This document shows, one piece after another, positions 16,087 to 25,060 of a DNA stretch of 64,000 nucleotides. A program made the position numbers and the translations under genes. The notes under the pieces were generated by a model. It worked only from the letters and a program-made list of their open reading frames with translations. It was not told the origin of the DNA and made no database searches. The stretch is from contig NZ_JAJSOK010000002.1 of assembly GCF_021283305.1 (NCBI RefSeq), positions 186,001 through 250,000 on the forward strand, read 5' to 3'. Positions within the stretch are counted from its first letter, which is position 1, and each line of letters opens with the position of its first letter. The DNA is from Pseudonocardia kujensis (GTDB lineage: Bacteria; Actinomycetota; Actinomycetes; Mycobacteriales; Pseudonocardiaceae).

Positions 16087-16443
16087 TCAGCTCTCCTGCT
16101 GCAGGGCCCGCTCCCGCGCCTGCACCCGCTGGGTGACCTTGCGCTCGGCGATGAACGAGCAGACCGGGATCGTGCCGGCGAGCAGCACCAGCAGCGCGAA
16201 CACCGGGGTGAACCGCGCGCGCTCGGCCAGCACCAGCGTGGCCACGATGTAGGCCATGTAGAGGAAGCCGTGCAGCATGCCGATGAGCGCCACCGGCCCC
16301 GGGTCGCCGGCGAAGTACTTCATCGGCATCGCGTAGAACACGAGCAGCAGCAGCCCGACGCCCGTGACGTAGGCGAACACGCGGTACAGCGGCAGCCGCC
16401 ACCCGACGGGGCGCTGGGCGGTGGACGTCCTGGGGCTGGTCAC
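16087..16443 (-). CDS. DUF3817 membrane protein
   Basis: 118 aa with three membrane helices (about 20-40, 54-74, 80-100) and the family pattern YRVFAYVTGVGLLLLVF ... GMLHGFLYMAYIVATLVL, a His in helix 2. These are small integral membrane proteins of unknown function in actinobacteria. GTG start at 16443. It is 23 bp downstream of another membrane-protein gene on the same strand, likely one transcript. Confidence 0.8.
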   Translation of the reverse strand: MTSPRTSTAQRPVGWRLPLYRVFAYVTGVGLLLLVFYAMPMKYFAGDPGPVALIGMLHGFLYMAYIVATLVLAERARFTPVFALLVLLAGTIPVCSFIAERKVTQRVQARERALQQES

Positions 16444-16466
16444 GCCTCGACTCTAACCGCGCCGGC

Positions 16467-16985
16467 TCACCGCTCGTCCGCGGTCTCCCGGTCGCGCGCG
16501 GCCAGCCCGGCGAGCATCCGGTTGTACTCGGCCAGCCCGGGCGCCTCGCTGTCGGTGACGGGGGACGGCGCGGCGACCGGGCTGCGGGTGAACGGGGAGG
16601 CGTCCCAGGGCAGCGGGGTGTCGGGCGGGGTGTCGGGCGGGGTGTCGGGCGGGGTGTCGTCGGCCTCGGCGGCGAGCGCGGGCTCGGGGCGGGTCCTGCT
16701 CTCCGCGGTGTTCCCGGTCGTCGCGGGGGCGGGGAGCACGGGGCCACCGGCCGCCGGGGCGCCCCGGTGCTCGAGCAGGTCCAGGCGCAGGAACCGCCAC
16801 CACATGTAGGCGAAGAACACGGCGAAGATGGGCCACTGGATGCCGTAGCCGACGTTCAGCGCGGACCCCATCGCCGATCCCGCGCGGTCCCACTGCCAGA
16901 TCGCCGCGATCACGCAGCCGGCCACCGCGAGGATCGCCAGCAGGTGCCAGAGGATCCAGCGGGGGGACAGGACCACGCGCCACAC
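16467..16985 (-). CDS. Small membrane protein with proline-rich repeat tail
   Basis: 172 aa. Two membrane helices (HLLAILAVAGCVIAAIW and IQWPIFAVFFAYMWWRFLRL) are followed by a long cytoplasmic tail. The tail contains four tandem TPPD/TPLP units encoded by a 12-bp DNA repeat at about 16616-16660, so its length may vary between strains. Similar two-helix proteins are common in actinobacteria with no assigned role. GTG start at 16985. Confidence 0.65.
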   Translation of the reverse strand: MWRVVLSPRWILWHLLAILAVAGCVIAAIWQWDRAGSAMGSALNVGYGIQWPIFAVFFAYMWWRFLRLDLLEHRGAPAAGGPVLPAPATTGNTAESRTRPEPALAAEADDTPPDTPPDTPPDTPLPWDASPFTRSPVAAPSPVTDSEAPGLAEYNRMLAGLAARDRETADER

Positions 16986-17083
16986 GCCGACCAGGATACG
17001 CGGCCCGGCGACGGGCCCCGGCCGTCGTCGCCGCCGGTACCGCCCGGGCCGAGGTGCGCGAGCGGCACACCGGCCAACCCGAG

Positions 17084-17149
17084 GTGATCACCGTTCGGGA
17101 CACCTTGGCGCCACATCCGGCACTCGACGGTCCCGGACGGAGATCATGG
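17084..17149. repeat. 66-bp GATC-ended intergenic repeat, copy A
   Basis: Begins GTGATCACCGTTCGGGAC and ends GTCCCGGACGGAGATCATGG, so the ends form an imperfect inverted repeat, around a GCGCCACATCCGGC core. Copy B lies 103 bp away in the same orientation and copy C at 41.1 kb in the opposite orientation. Confidence 0.7.
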
Positions 17150-17186
17150 GGGGCACGTCGGCGGACGCGTGCGGTCGCCCCACTCC

Positions 17187-17252
17187 GTGATCACCGCTCG
17201 GGACAGCTCGGCGCCACATCCGGCCGCCTGCGGTCCCGGACGGCGATCACGG
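17187..17252. repeat. 66-bp GATC-ended intergenic repeat, copy B
   Basis: Same length and layout as copy A: GTGATCACCGCTCGGGAC, GCGCCACATCCGGC core, GTCCCGGACGGCGATCACGG. About 80 percent identical to copy A by eye. With copy A it occupies most of the 308-bp divergent gap 16986-17293. Confidence 0.7.
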
Positions 17253-17293
17253 GCGGGGGACCCCACGCCGCCGGGAGCGGTAGCGTCGGCGGC

Positions 17294-18100
17294 GTGGCGG
17301 GAGGTCGGGTCGGGCGGTGGCTCGCGGCCCCGCCGTCGGACGTCGCGGAGGTCGCCGATCCCCGGGAGCGCCGGCTGATCGGGCTGGAGATCGCCGTGGT
17401 GCTCACGGTGACGCTCGGGCTCTCCGCGCTGCGCAGCGCCCTGTCCCTGATCGACGCGCTTCTCGCCCCCACTCCCCTGGCCGACCAGCAGGTCGCGCTG
17501 AACGCGCCGGCGGCGCAGGCGGACCTCGTCGATCTCGCGCTCCAGCTGGTCCGGGTGCTGCAGCTCGTCGGCTGGGGCGCGCTGGCGGCGTACCTGCTGC
17601 TCCGCGCCGGGTTCCCGCTCGCCCGGATCGGGCTCGACCGGACGCGCCCTGGGCGCGACGCCCTCGGCGCCGTCGGGCTGGCCGCGCTGATCGGCGTCCC
17701 CGGGCTCGGCCTGTACCTGCTGGTCCGGGCGCTCGGCGTGAGCCTCGACGTCGCCCCCAGCACGCTCGACGACGTCTGGTGGCGCACCCCCGTCCTGCTC
17801 CTCTCGGCGGCGGCGAACGCCTGGGCCGAGGAGATCGTCATGATCGGGTACCTGCTGACCCGGCTGCGCCAGCTCGGCTGGTCCGCCGACCGCTCGGTGC
17901 TCGCGGCCGCGGTGCTGCGCGGGGCCTACCACCTCTACCAGGGGCTGGGCGGGTTCGTCGGGAACCTGGTGATGGGGCTGGTGTTCGGGCGGGTGTGGCA
18001 GCGGACCGGACGCCTGTGGCCGCTGGTGGGGGCGCACGCGCTGATCGATGTCGTGGCGTTCGTGGGGTACGCCCTGCTGCCCGCGAGCCTTCGCCCCTAG
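17294..18100 (+). CDS. CPBP-family (CAAX protease-like) membrane protein
   Basis: 268 aa with about seven or eight membrane helices. WAEEIVMIGYLLTRLR carries the paired glutamates of the CPBP motif 1, but the usual Arg four residues on (EExxxR) is not in its place; AYHLYQG and GAHALIDVV provide the motif 2 and 3 histidines. Prokaryotic members act as intramembrane proteases or as protein-interaction membrane proteins, for example in bacteriocin immunity. The GTG at 17294 gives the shortest full-length reading. Ferritin follows 24 bp downstream. Confidence 0.75.
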   Translation: MAGGRVGRWLAAPPSDVAEVADPRERRLIGLEIAVVLTVTLGLSALRSALSLIDALLAPTPLADQQVALNAPAAQADLVDLALQLVRVLQLVGWGALAAYLLLRAGFPLARIGLDRTRPGRDALGAVGLAALIGVPGLGLYLLVRALGVSLDVAPSTLDDVWWRTPVLLLSAAANAWAEEIVMIGYLLTRLRQLGWSADRSVLAAAVLRGAYHLYQGLGGFVGNLVMGLVFGRVWQRTGRLWPLVGAHALIDVVAFVGYALLPASLRP

Positions 18101-18124
18101 CGGTCCTGAGGGTACCCTTCCCGG

Positions 18125-18658
18125 GTGTCCGACTCGAAGTTCCTCGCCCTGCTCAAGGACCAGATCCGCAGCGAGTTCACGGCCTCGCAGCAGTACACGG
18201 CCGTCGCGGTCTGGCTCGACGGGGAGGACCTCCCCCAGCTGGCCGCGCACTTCTACGCCCAGGCGCTGGAGGAGCGCAACCATGCGATGAGCATGGTCCA
18301 GTACATCCTCGACACGCACGAGCAGGTGCAGATCCCGGGGATCGACGAGGTGCGGAACGACTTCGCGACCGTCGAGGACGTCGTCGCGCTGGCGCTCGAG
18401 CAGGAGAAGCGGGTCACCGAGCAGATCACCACGCTGGCCCGCACCGCCCGGGACGAGGGCGACTACCTCGGCGAGCAGTTCATGCAGTGGTTCCTCAAGG
18501 AACAGGTCGAGGAGGTCGCCTCCATGTCGACGCTGCTCACCGTGGTGCGCCGGGCCGGGGACAACCTCTTCCACATCGAGGACTTCGTGGCCCGCGAGCT
18601 CACGAAGGGCCAGGCGGCGGACCCCTCCGCCCCGCCCGTCGCCGGCGGCCGCGTCTGA
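18125..18658 (+). CDS. bfrB: Ferritin (BfrB-like)
   Basis: 177 aa non-heme ferritin. Ferroxidase ligands are visible: E in RSEFTASQQY, EERNHA, and the later EQVEE pair. The last 15 residues form a flexible tail. It stores iron as a 24-mer in the cytosol. It occupies the position of M. tuberculosis bfrB (Rv3841), downstream of the DUF2470 gene region. GTG start at 18125. I see no IdeR box in the short 24-bp upstream gap, so iron control, if any, must come from the upstream CPBP transcript or a site within it. Confidence 0.9.
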   Translation: MSDSKFLALLKDQIRSEFTASQQYTAVAVWLDGEDLPQLAAHFYAQALEERNHAMSMVQYILDTHEQVQIPGIDEVRNDFATVEDVVALALEQEKRVTEQITTLARTARDEGDYLGEQFMQWFLKEQVEEVASMSTLLTVVRRAGDNLFHIEDFVARELTKGQAADPSAPPVAGGRV

Positions 18659-18664
18659 GAACCC

Positions 18665-18727
18665 GCGCTATGGAACCATAATGCGCGAAATCCGGCCCAG
18701 GAATCGCGTTATGGAACCATAATGCGC
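18665..18727. repeat. Palindrome array, locus 1 (two copies, 41-bp period)
   Basis: Two copies of an AT-centred palindrome: core TATGGAACCATA at 18669-18680 and TTATGGAACCATAA at 18709-18722, each flanked by GCGC/CGCG, with centres 41 bp apart. The array lies between the convergent ferritin and SEC-C genes. Confidence 0.85.
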
Positions 18728-18770
18728 CAGATTTCGGCTCGAATGCGGCGGGTGAGGGTTCCCGCCGCGG

Positions 18771-19709
18771 TCAGCGGAGGGTGACCTGCTTGCCCGCGAG
18801 CGCGTCCCGGGCGCTGCGCTCGGCGGTGGACAGCTCGACCGTCGCGGCCAGCGCGTGCTCCAGGCGCGTCGCGAAGGCCACCGCGGGGGCCGACCACTCC
18901 TTGGCGTGCATCTCCCGGTCGACGTCCCACACCGGCACGAGCAGGCCGTGGGCACGGAAGGCGCCGGCGTAGCGGCTGCCCTCGCCGAGGTCGAGCTCGC
19001 CGGCCGCGTGGAGCCGGGCGAGGGCCGCCATGAGCGCGTCCTCGGCCTCCGGGCGCACCCAGCGCACGTGCGCCTTGGTGCCGGTGTCGACCCAGTACGC
19101 GGCACGGACGCCCTCCCCGCCGAGCGCCTCGGTCGGCATGATCACGGAGTTGGCACGCTCGATCGTCGCCGCGATCTCGGCGCCGGGCTCCTCGCCGTCC
19201 GCGGGCAGCCACCAGGCGAAGTCCTGGTGCAGCTCGAGGTCGAGCTCGGCGTCGGCGACCAGCAGGTCCTGCAACCGGACGAGCTCGCCCTCGCCCACCC
19301 CGGGCCCGACGACGGGCAGCGCGGACCCCGGCTCGGCCGCCTCGGCCCAGCGCAGCGCCTTCGCGAGGTCGGCGGACAGGTCGCCCGAGCGGGTCTGCAC
19401 CTGCATGCCCAGCAGGATCTCGCCGTCGGGCCGGACGAGCGCGGCCGAGGCACCGGGCAGCACCGTGGCCAGCCGGACCGGGCGCTCGCCGCTCTCGCGC
19501 AACGGGAGCGGGGCGACGGCCGACGGCAGGAACTCGCGCATCGCGACGAGGTCCGGCTCGGCGGCGAGCCCCTCGAAGGGCCGGGTGACGATCACGTCGT
19601 CGCCGGCGCCGTGGCACGCCTTGTACCGCTTGCCGGACCCGCAGGGGCAGGGGCGGCGCGGGTTCTCGCCGGCGGCGGTGCTGTTCTTGTCGCGGTTCTT
19701 CTTCGCCAT
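18771..19709 (-). CDS. DUF5926 protein with N-terminal SEC-C zinc motif
   Basis: 312 aa. The N-terminus carries a SEC-C motif, RPCPCGSGKRYKACHG (about 18-33: CxCx8CH), the zinc-binding element found at the end of SecA and in many chaperone-linked proteins. The remaining 280 residues are an actinobacterial domain of unknown function with no catalytic motif I can name. The ATG at 19709 overlaps the stop of the DUF4328 gene (ATGA), so the two are translationally coupled. Ribosome, SecA or nucleic-acid association is possible, not shown. Confidence 0.8.
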   Translation of the reverse strand: MAKKNRDKNSTAAGENPRRPCPCGSGKRYKACHGAGDDVIVTRPFEGLAAEPDLVAMREFLPSAVAPLPLRESGERPVRLATVLPGASAALVRPDGEILLGMQVQTRSGDLSADLAKALRWAEAAEPGSALPVVGPGVGEGELVRLQDLLVADAELDLELHQDFAWWLPADGEEPGAEIAATIERANSVIMPTEALGGEGVRAAYWVDTGTKAHVRWVRPEAEDALMAALARLHAAGELDLGEGSRYAGAFRAHGLLVPVWDVDREMHAKEWSAPAVAFATRLEHALAATVELSTAERSARDALAGKQVTLR

Positions 19710-20701
19710 CAGGGCGCCACCGTAGCGCCGCCCGCGGCCCGCTCCGCCGCCGGTCCCGGGGCCCGCACGGCCACGAGCATCTCGCGCCGGACCGGGCGCG
19801 GCGGCTCCAGCAGGGCCATGAGGTGACGCAGCACCCGAACGGTGACCAGCGCGGTCGCCGCGGCGAGCAGGTCGAGCACCGCGTGCAGGACGACCCCGTC
19901 GGCCATGGCCTGCACGCCGCCGCGGAAGGACCACAGGAACGCGACGACGCCGAGCACCACCCCGGCGCCCCACATCGCCCACCACGCGAGCAGCAGCCGC
20001 GACGGGCGCGGGCGCTCCGCGGGCGGGCGGTCCAGCCCGGCGTGCTCGATCTCGGCGAGCAGCGAGCCCGGCAGCGACAGGTTGAGCCCGGGCACCACCC
20101 ACCCGGCGACGACGGCGGCCGCGGGCCGGTCCGGCACGGTACCGGTCCGCTCGGCGGCGGCCTCGCGGGCGCGCAGCGTCCAGAGCACGATCAGCACCCC
20201 GCAGCCGACCAGCCCGGCGAGCGAGGCCCAGCCGCCGAACGCGACGGCGGCGTCGGAGAAGGCGACCGGCCCGGCGGGCAGCGCGTCGGACCGGCTCAGC
20301 ACGAGCAGGACGTAGCGGAGGATCTCGGCGAGCCCGGCCACCACGGCGACGCCGGCCGTGACCCGCAGCAGCACGTCGAGCGGGTGCGCGATCCGGCGGG
20401 CCCGCTCCAGCGGCGACACGTGCTCCGGCTCGGGCTCGGCGCGCCACGGCAGCGGCGGGAAGCCCCAGCGCGGCACCTCGCGGTAGCGGGGCGGGCCGGT
20501 GTAGCGGAAGCGGGGCCGCACCGGCGGGCGCGGCTTCCCGTCCGGCGGGGGCTCGGCCACCCACGCCAGGGCGGCGAGGTAGCGGCCGCAGTACGGGCAG
20601 AACGGCCCGGACCCGGGCGGCGCGACCCGTCCGCACCGCGAGCACGCCGGCGGCCGGGCGGGGGTTCCGCCCGTGGCGCGGGCCGGCGGGGTGGGGCTCA
20701 C
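19709..20701 (-). CDS. DUF4328 membrane protein with N-terminal zinc ribbon
   Basis: 330 aa. A zinc-ribbon-like CSRCGRVAPPGSGPFCPYCG opens the protein (about 21-40), followed by a proline-rich linker and about six membrane helices in the DUF4328 pattern, including WVVPGLNLSLPGSLLAEI. Function unknown; the ribbon is presumably cytosolic. GTG start at 20701, 10 bp after the rhodanese stop, so rhodanese, DUF4328 and SEC-C genes probably form one transcript. Confidence 0.75.
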   Translation of the reverse strand: MSPTPPARATGGTPARPPACSRCGRVAPPGSGPFCPYCGRYLAALAWVAEPPPDGKPRPPVRPRFRYTGPPRYREVPRWGFPPLPWRAEPEPEHVSPLERARRIAHPLDVLLRVTAGVAVVAGLAEILRYVLLVLSRSDALPAGPVAFSDAAVAFGGWASLAGLVGCGVLIVLWTLRAREAAAERTGTVPDRPAAAVVAGWVVPGLNLSLPGSLLAEIEHAGLDRPPAERPRPSRLLLAWWAMWGAGVVLGVVAFLWSFRGGVQAMADGVVLHAVLDLLAAATALVTVRVLRHLMALLEPPRPVRREMLVAVRAPGPAAERAAGGATVAP

Positions 20702-20711
20702 ACGTTCCCGC

Positions 20712-21038
20712 TCAGATGATCTCGGGGGTCCGGTCCGGGTCGGCGACGATCTCGCGGCCGGAACCCGCCCACGCCTGCATGCCGCCGTCGACGTTGACCG
20801 CCGGGTAACCCTGCTGGGCCAGGTAGGCGACGACGCGCGCGGAGCGGCCGCCGGAGCGGCACACCACGTAGAGCGGCTCGTCGCCGGGGATCTCGGCGAG
20901 GCGCTGGGTGAGCTCGGACATCGGCAGGTGCCGGGAGCCGGGGGCCCGGCCGGCGGCCCACTCGTCGGCCTCGCGGACGTCGAGCATCGCGGCGTCGGCC
21001 GGCAGGTCCGCGACGGGCACGGACGGAACGCTGGTCAT
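20712..21038 (-). CDS. Single-domain rhodanese-like sulfurtransferase
   Basis: 108 aa. One rhodanese domain with the active loop CRSGGRSARV (catalytic Cys about 59) and the family DVREADEWAAGRAPGSRHLP segment. It moves sulfane sulfur in the cytosol; acceptor unknown. ATG at 21038. First gene of a likely three-gene transcript. Confidence 0.9.
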   Translation of the reverse strand: MTSVPSVPVADLPADAAMLDVREADEWAAGRAPGSRHLPMSELTQRLAEIPGDEPLYVVCRSGGRSARVVAYLAQQGYPAVNVDGGMQAWAGSGREIVADPDRTPEII

Positions 21039-21146
21039 GCCCCCATGATGGCACCCGGCCCCGTGACGGGCCGGTGAAAGGCCCCGGACCGGCCCGATCC
21101 GGTCGCCGGCGACGCGCCCGGCGGGCCGGCGGCGGGGCGAGAAGCA

Positions 21147-21183
21147 CGAACGGCACCCCCGCCGCTTGCAGGGGTGCCGTTCG
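21147..21183. terminator. Strong hairpin after the ActP-like gene
   Basis: CGAACGGCACCCC and GGGGTGCCGTTCG form a perfect 13-bp stem with an 11-nt loop, 11 bp downstream of the minus-strand symporter stop. Confidence 0.75.
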
Positions 21184-21194
21184 CGAGGGGCGGG

Positions 21195-22808
21195 TCAGGC
21201 GTCGACGGTGGCCTTCTCCGACCCGGCGCCGGTGAGCGAGCGGACCTCCATCTCGGCGTACTTCTCCGAGTTGAACCGCTCGCGACGGCCCACGAACGTG
21301 CCGATCACGCCGAGCAGGAACGACACCGGGATGGACACGATGCCCGGGTTGGACAACGGGAACCAGGCGAAGTCCGCGCCCTTGATCATCGCGGTCTCGC
21401 TGCCGGACACGGCCGGGGAGAACACGATGAGCACCAGGCAGACGGCGAGCCCGCCGTAGATGCTCCAGAGCGCGCCCATGGTGTTGAACCGCTTCCAGAA
21501 CAGCGAGTACAGGATCGTCGGCAGGTTCGCCGACGCCGCCACGGCGAACGCCAGCGCCACGAGGAAGGCGACGTTCTGGCCGTTGGCCAGGATGCCCCCG
21601 GCGATCGCGACGATGCCGATGATCAGCGCCGTGCGGCGCGCGACCCGCACCTCGGCACCCGGCGTGGTCTGACCCCTCTTCACGACGTTGGCGTACACGT
21701 CGTGGGCGAACGAGGCCGACGCCGTGATCGTCAGCCCGGCGACGACCGCGAGGATCGTGGCGAAGGCGATCGCGGAGATCAGCCCGAGCAGGACCTCGCC
21801 GCCGAGCTGGAAGGCCAGCAGCGGCGCGGCCGAGTTGACCCCGCCCGGCGCCTTGGTGATCACGTCCGGCCCGACGAGCGCGGCGGCGCCGTAGCCCAGG
21901 ACGAGCGTGAACAGGTAGAAGATGCCGATCAGCCAGATCGCCCACACCACCGACTTGCGGGCCTCCTTGGCCGTCGGGACGGTGTAGAAGCGCATCAGGA
22001 TGTGCGGCAGGCCTGCGGTGCCGAGCACCAGCGCGATGCCGAGCGAGATGAAGTCGATCTTGTTCTTGTACTGCAGGCCGGGCGCCAGCAGCGCCTCGCC
22101 CTTCGACGACTTCTCCACGGCCCCGCCGAGCAGGGCCGAGAAGTTCAGGCCGTACTTGCCGAGCACCCAGAAGGTCATCACGAACGCGCCCACCACCAGG
22201 AGCGCGGCCTTGATGATCTGCACCCAGGTGGTGCCCTTCATGCCGCCGACCAGCACGTACGCGATCATCACGAGGCCGACGACGGCGATCACGATGCTCT
22301 GCCCGAGCTTGTTCGAGTTCGGGATCTGCAGCAGCAGCGCGATCAGCCCGCCCGCGCCCGCCATCTGCGCGATCAGGTAGAAGAACGACACGACCAGCGT
22401 CGAGGTGGCCGCGGCGGCCCGGACCGGGCGCTGCTTCATCCGGAAGCTCAGGACGTCGCCCATCGTGAACTTGCCGGTGTTGCGCAGCAGCTCCGCGACC
22501 AGCAGCAGCGCCACCAGCCATGCGACGAGGAAGCCGATCGAGTAGAGGAAGCCGTCGTAGCCGTAGACCGCGATGGCCCCCGCGATGCCGAGGAACGACG
22601 CCGCCGACAGGTAGTCGCCGGAGATGGCGATGCCGTTCTGCGAGCCGCTGAAGGAGCGGCCGGCGGCGTAGTAGTCCGAGGCGGTGCGGTTGCTGCGGCT
22701 GGCGCGGTACACCACCACCAGCGTGAGCAGCACGAACACCGCGAAGATGCCGATGTTCAGGCCGACGCTGCCGACCGTGCCCTGGGTCTGGGCGAGCTGC
22801 ACCGTCAC
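21195..22808 (-). CDS. actP: Cation/acetate symporter, ActP-like (SSS family)
   Basis: 537 aa with about 13 membrane helices. SGDYLSAASFLGIAGAIA (helix 2), GGMKGTTWVQIIKAALLV and GTAGLPHILMRFYTVP are signatures of the acetate/glycolate branch of sodium:solute symporters. It imports short monocarboxylates, with a DUF485 partner encoded just upstream and overlapping by 4 bp, as in E. coli yjcH-actP. ATG/GTG overlap start at 22808. Confidence 0.85.
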   Translation of the reverse strand: MTVQLAQTQGTVGSVGLNIGIFAVFVLLTLVVVYRASRSNRTASDYYAAGRSFSGSQNGIAISGDYLSAASFLGIAGAIAVYGYDGFLYSIGFLVAWLVALLLVAELLRNTGKFTMGDVLSFRMKQRPVRAAAATSTLVVSFFYLIAQMAGAGGLIALLLQIPNSNKLGQSIVIAVVGLVMIAYVLVGGMKGTTWVQIIKAALLVVGAFVMTFWVLGKYGLNFSALLGGAVEKSSKGEALLAPGLQYKNKIDFISLGIALVLGTAGLPHILMRFYTVPTAKEARKSVVWAIWLIGIFYLFTLVLGYGAAALVGPDVITKAPGGVNSAAPLLAFQLGGEVLLGLISAIAFATILAVVAGLTITASASFAHDVYANVVKRGQTTPGAEVRVARRTALIIGIVAIAGGILANGQNVAFLVALAFAVAASANLPTILYSLFWKRFNTMGALWSIYGGLAVCLVLIVFSPAVSGSETAMIKGADFAWFPLSNPGIVSIPVSFLLGVIGTFVGRRERFNSEKYAEMEVRSLTGAGSEKATVDA

Positions 22809-23140
22809 GCCTCCCCCTCGATCTCGTGGCGGATGCGCTCGGCCGCCGGGTCCAGGGTCCGGTCCGCGAACCGCACGTACAGCGTCGTGATCAGGAACGT
22901 CGACACGAACTGCAGCAGCCCGATCAGCAGGCCGACGGTGAAGTTGCCGGACAGCCTGATCGCCATGAAGTCGGGGGCGTACGAGGCCAGCAGGACGTAG
23001 ACCAGGTACCAGATCAGGAAGAGCGCGCTCATCGGGAAGACGAACCGGCGCAGCCGGCGCCGCAGGTCCCCGAACTCGGGGCTCGCCTGGACCTGCTGGT
23101 AGATCGTGCCCCCGGCGCTTCGCTCACCGGTGGTGCTCAT
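22805..23140 (-). CDS. DUF485 membrane protein, ActP partner (YjcH-like)
   Basis: 111 aa. Two membrane helices (about 34-54 and 68-90) and the DUF485 pattern FGDLRRRLRRFVFPMSALFL ... YVRFADRTLDP. It always neighbours ActP-type symporters and is assumed to be a small accessory subunit. First gene of the two-gene unit; promoter is expected in 23141-23281. Confidence 0.85.
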   Translation of the reverse strand: MSTTGERSAGGTIYQQVQASPEFGDLRRRLRRFVFPMSALFLIWYLVYVLLASYAPDFMAIRLSGNFTVGLLIGLLQFVSTFLITTLYVRFADRTLDPAAERIRHEIEGEA

Positions 23141-23221
23141 GAGTAGTCCTTCCGTGCGTGCCCGGCGCCCTCCTCCGGCGCCGGTGCCACTACAGGGCGA
23201 ACGACTCGGATCGCCGATCGA

Positions 23222-23244
23222 GACGGTTCCGCGCTGAAACCGTC
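23222..23244. terminator. Weak hairpin after the symporter gene ending at 23282
   Basis: GACGGTT and AACCGTC pair across a 9-nt loop, 38 bp downstream of the minus-strand stop at 23282. Confidence 0.4.
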
Positions 23245-23247
23245 CGT

Positions 23248-23261
23248 GTCATCCTGATGAC
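23248..23261. promoter_or_regulatory. Palindromic site upstream of DUF485-actP
   Basis: GTCATC-CT-GATGAC is a perfect dyad, about 107 bp upstream of the DUF485 start, in the only sizeable gap of the symporter region. A regulator site is possible; which protein is unknown. Confidence 0.3.
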
Positions 23262-23281
23262 GGAGCGTGAAACCGCCCAGA

Positions 23282-25060
23282 TCAGACGGAGGGCCGGCGC
23301 CCGCCCTCGACGGACTCGCGGAACAGCCCGAGCCGCTCGGGAGCGTGCAGCCGCAGCAGCAGGGCGTCCGTGTTGGCCGGCCGGTGCTTCCGCGTGGCCA
23401 GGCTGACCACGATCATCACGAGGAAGGCCAGGGGCACGGTGACGATCGCCGGGCGGTAGAGCAGCACGCCGAGCCAGCCGCTGCCGCCGATCCCGGCCAG
23501 GCTCACCGACACCGCCCCCGCCGAGAGCAGCCCGCCGGCGAGCAGTCCCGAGACGGCGCCGCGCGCGGTGAGGCCCCGCCACCAGATGCCCAGCACGAGC
23601 AGCGGGCAGAAGGTCGACGCGGCCACCGCGAACGCCAGGGCGACGGTCTCGGCGAAGTCCAGCCGGGCCACCCCGAGCGTGAGGGCCAGCGGCGCCGCGC
23701 CGGCCAGGACCGTGGAGATGCGTAGCCCGACCATCCGGCGGTCGGCGGCCACCGCGCGGTTGCGCAGCACGTCCGTGGACAGCACCCCGGCCAGGCTGAC
23801 CAGCAGGCCCGACGCCGTGGAGAGGAACGCCGCCCACGCCCCGGCCGCGACCACGCCGCCGAGGATCGCTCCGGCGAGCCCGCTGCCCAGGACCGCCTCG
23901 GGCAACAGCAGCACCGCGGCGTCCGTGGGGCCGGCCACCAGCAGCTGCGGGGTGTAGAAGCGCGCGAGCGCGCCGATGAGCGTGACGAGCAGGTAGAACC
24001 CGCCGAGCAGGCCCAGCACGATCACAGCGCTGCGCCGGGCCGCCCGGCCGTCGGGGTTGGTGTAGAAGCGGCCCAGGACGTGCGGCAGCCCCATCGTGCC
24101 GAGGAAGGTCGCCACGATCAGCGAGTAGATGGCGAGCAGCTGGTAGGGCCCGCCGCCGGCCAGCGGGGTGAGCCAGCGGGCGTCCGTGGTCGGGCGGCCC
24201 GCCGACGTCGGGACCGGGGAGCCGGCGGGGAAGACCAGCTCCGAACCGGCGTCGACCTCGTGCCGGGTGCCCGCCTGCCACGTGAGCACGGTGTCCGGCG
24301 GCACGGCGGTGCCGTCGACGACGGCGCCCGCCGAACCGATCTGCACCCGGGTCGGCGAACCCGTCTCGAGCTGCACGTCCGTGTCGACGCCGACGGTGGT
24401 CCGCTCGCGGAAGTCCGGCGCCTCCGGCCGGTCGAAGTGGTGCCCGCTGTTGAGGAAGAACACCAGTGCGACCACCGCGGGCACGGCCAGGGCGGTGAGC
24501 TTGAGCCAGTACTGGAAGGCCTGCACGAAGGTCACCGAGCGCATGCCGCCGAACACCACGGTCAGCACCACGATCACGCCGGCCGACATCGTGCCGATCC
24601 ACTGCGGCAGCCCGGTGACGACCTCGACCGTGAGCCCCGCGCCCTGCAGCTGGGGCAGCAGGTAGAGCCAGCCGATGACCAGGACGAACACGCTGCAGAT
24701 CCGGCGCAGCGACGCCGAGCGCAGCCGCAGCTCGGCGAAGTCCGGCACCGTGTAGGCCCCCGAGCGGCGCAGCGGGGCGGCCACGAACAGCAGCAAGGAG
24801 AGGTAGCCCGCGGTGTAGCCGACGGGGTACCAGAGGGCGTCGACGCCGTCGCGGAGCACGAGGCCCGCCACCCCGAGGAACGACGCCGCGGACAGGTACT
24901 CGCCGGAGATCGCCCCGGCGTTGGCCGCCGGCTTGACCGTGCGCGAGGCGACCAGGAAGTCCGAGGTCCGGCGGGACCGGTGGCCGATCATCCCGATGGC
25001 CGTCGAGGCCACCGCGACCAGCAGGATCGCGGTGAGCGCAGCGACGGCCGTCGCGCTCAC
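23282..25060 (-). CDS. Sodium:solute symporter with large outer loop, paralog 1
   Basis: 592 aa SSS-family transporter. SGEYLSAASFLGVAGLVL and GGMRSVTFVQAFQYWLKLTAL are shared with acetate/pyruvate symporters. An insertion of about 100 residues (FDRPEAPDFRERTTV ... WLTPLAGGG, about 210-310) should lie outside the membrane and is rich in beta-type residues. It is about half identical to the next gene, a tandem duplicate. GTG at 25060 overlaps the upstream stop (GTGA). Likely monocarboxylate uptake, controlled by the nearby LytS/LytR pair by inference. Confidence 0.8.
   Translation of the reverse strand: MSATAVAALTAILLVAVASTAIGMIGHRSRRTSDFLVASRTVKPAANAGAISGEYLSAASFLGVAGLVLRDGVDALWYPVGYTAGYLSLLLFVAAPLRRSGAYTVPDFAELRLRSASLRRICSVFVLVIGWLYLLPQLQGAGLTVEVVTGLPQWIGTMSAGVIVVLTVVFGGMRSVTFVQAFQYWLKLTALAVPAVVALVFFLNSGHHFDRPEAPDFRERTTVGVDTDVQLETGSPTRVQIGSAGAVVDGTAVPPDTVLTWQAGTRHEVDAGSELVFPAGSPVPTSAGRPTTDARWLTPLAGGGPYQLLAIYSLIVATFLGTMGLPHVLGRFYTNPDGRAARRSAVIVLGLLGGFYLLVTLIGALARFYTPQLLVAGPTDAAVLLLPEAVLGSGLAGAILGGVVAAGAWAAFLSTASGLLVSLAGVLSTDVLRNRAVAADRRMVGLRISTVLAGAAPLALTLGVARLDFAETVALAFAVAASTFCPLLVLGIWWRGLTARGAVSGLLAGGLLSAGAVSVSLAGIGGSGWLGVLLYRPAIVTVPLAFLVMIVVSLATRKHRPANTDALLLRLHAPERLGLFRESVEGGRRPSV

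Noticed and set aside
18101-18124. IdeR boxes upstream of ferritin, as in M. tuberculosis bfrB
   Set aside because: The 24-bp gap contains no match to the 19-bp consensus.
21174-23000. Long plus-strand reading antisense to the symporter genes
   Set aside because: Low-complexity composition, no recognisable motif, and fully opposite actP and its DUF485 partner.
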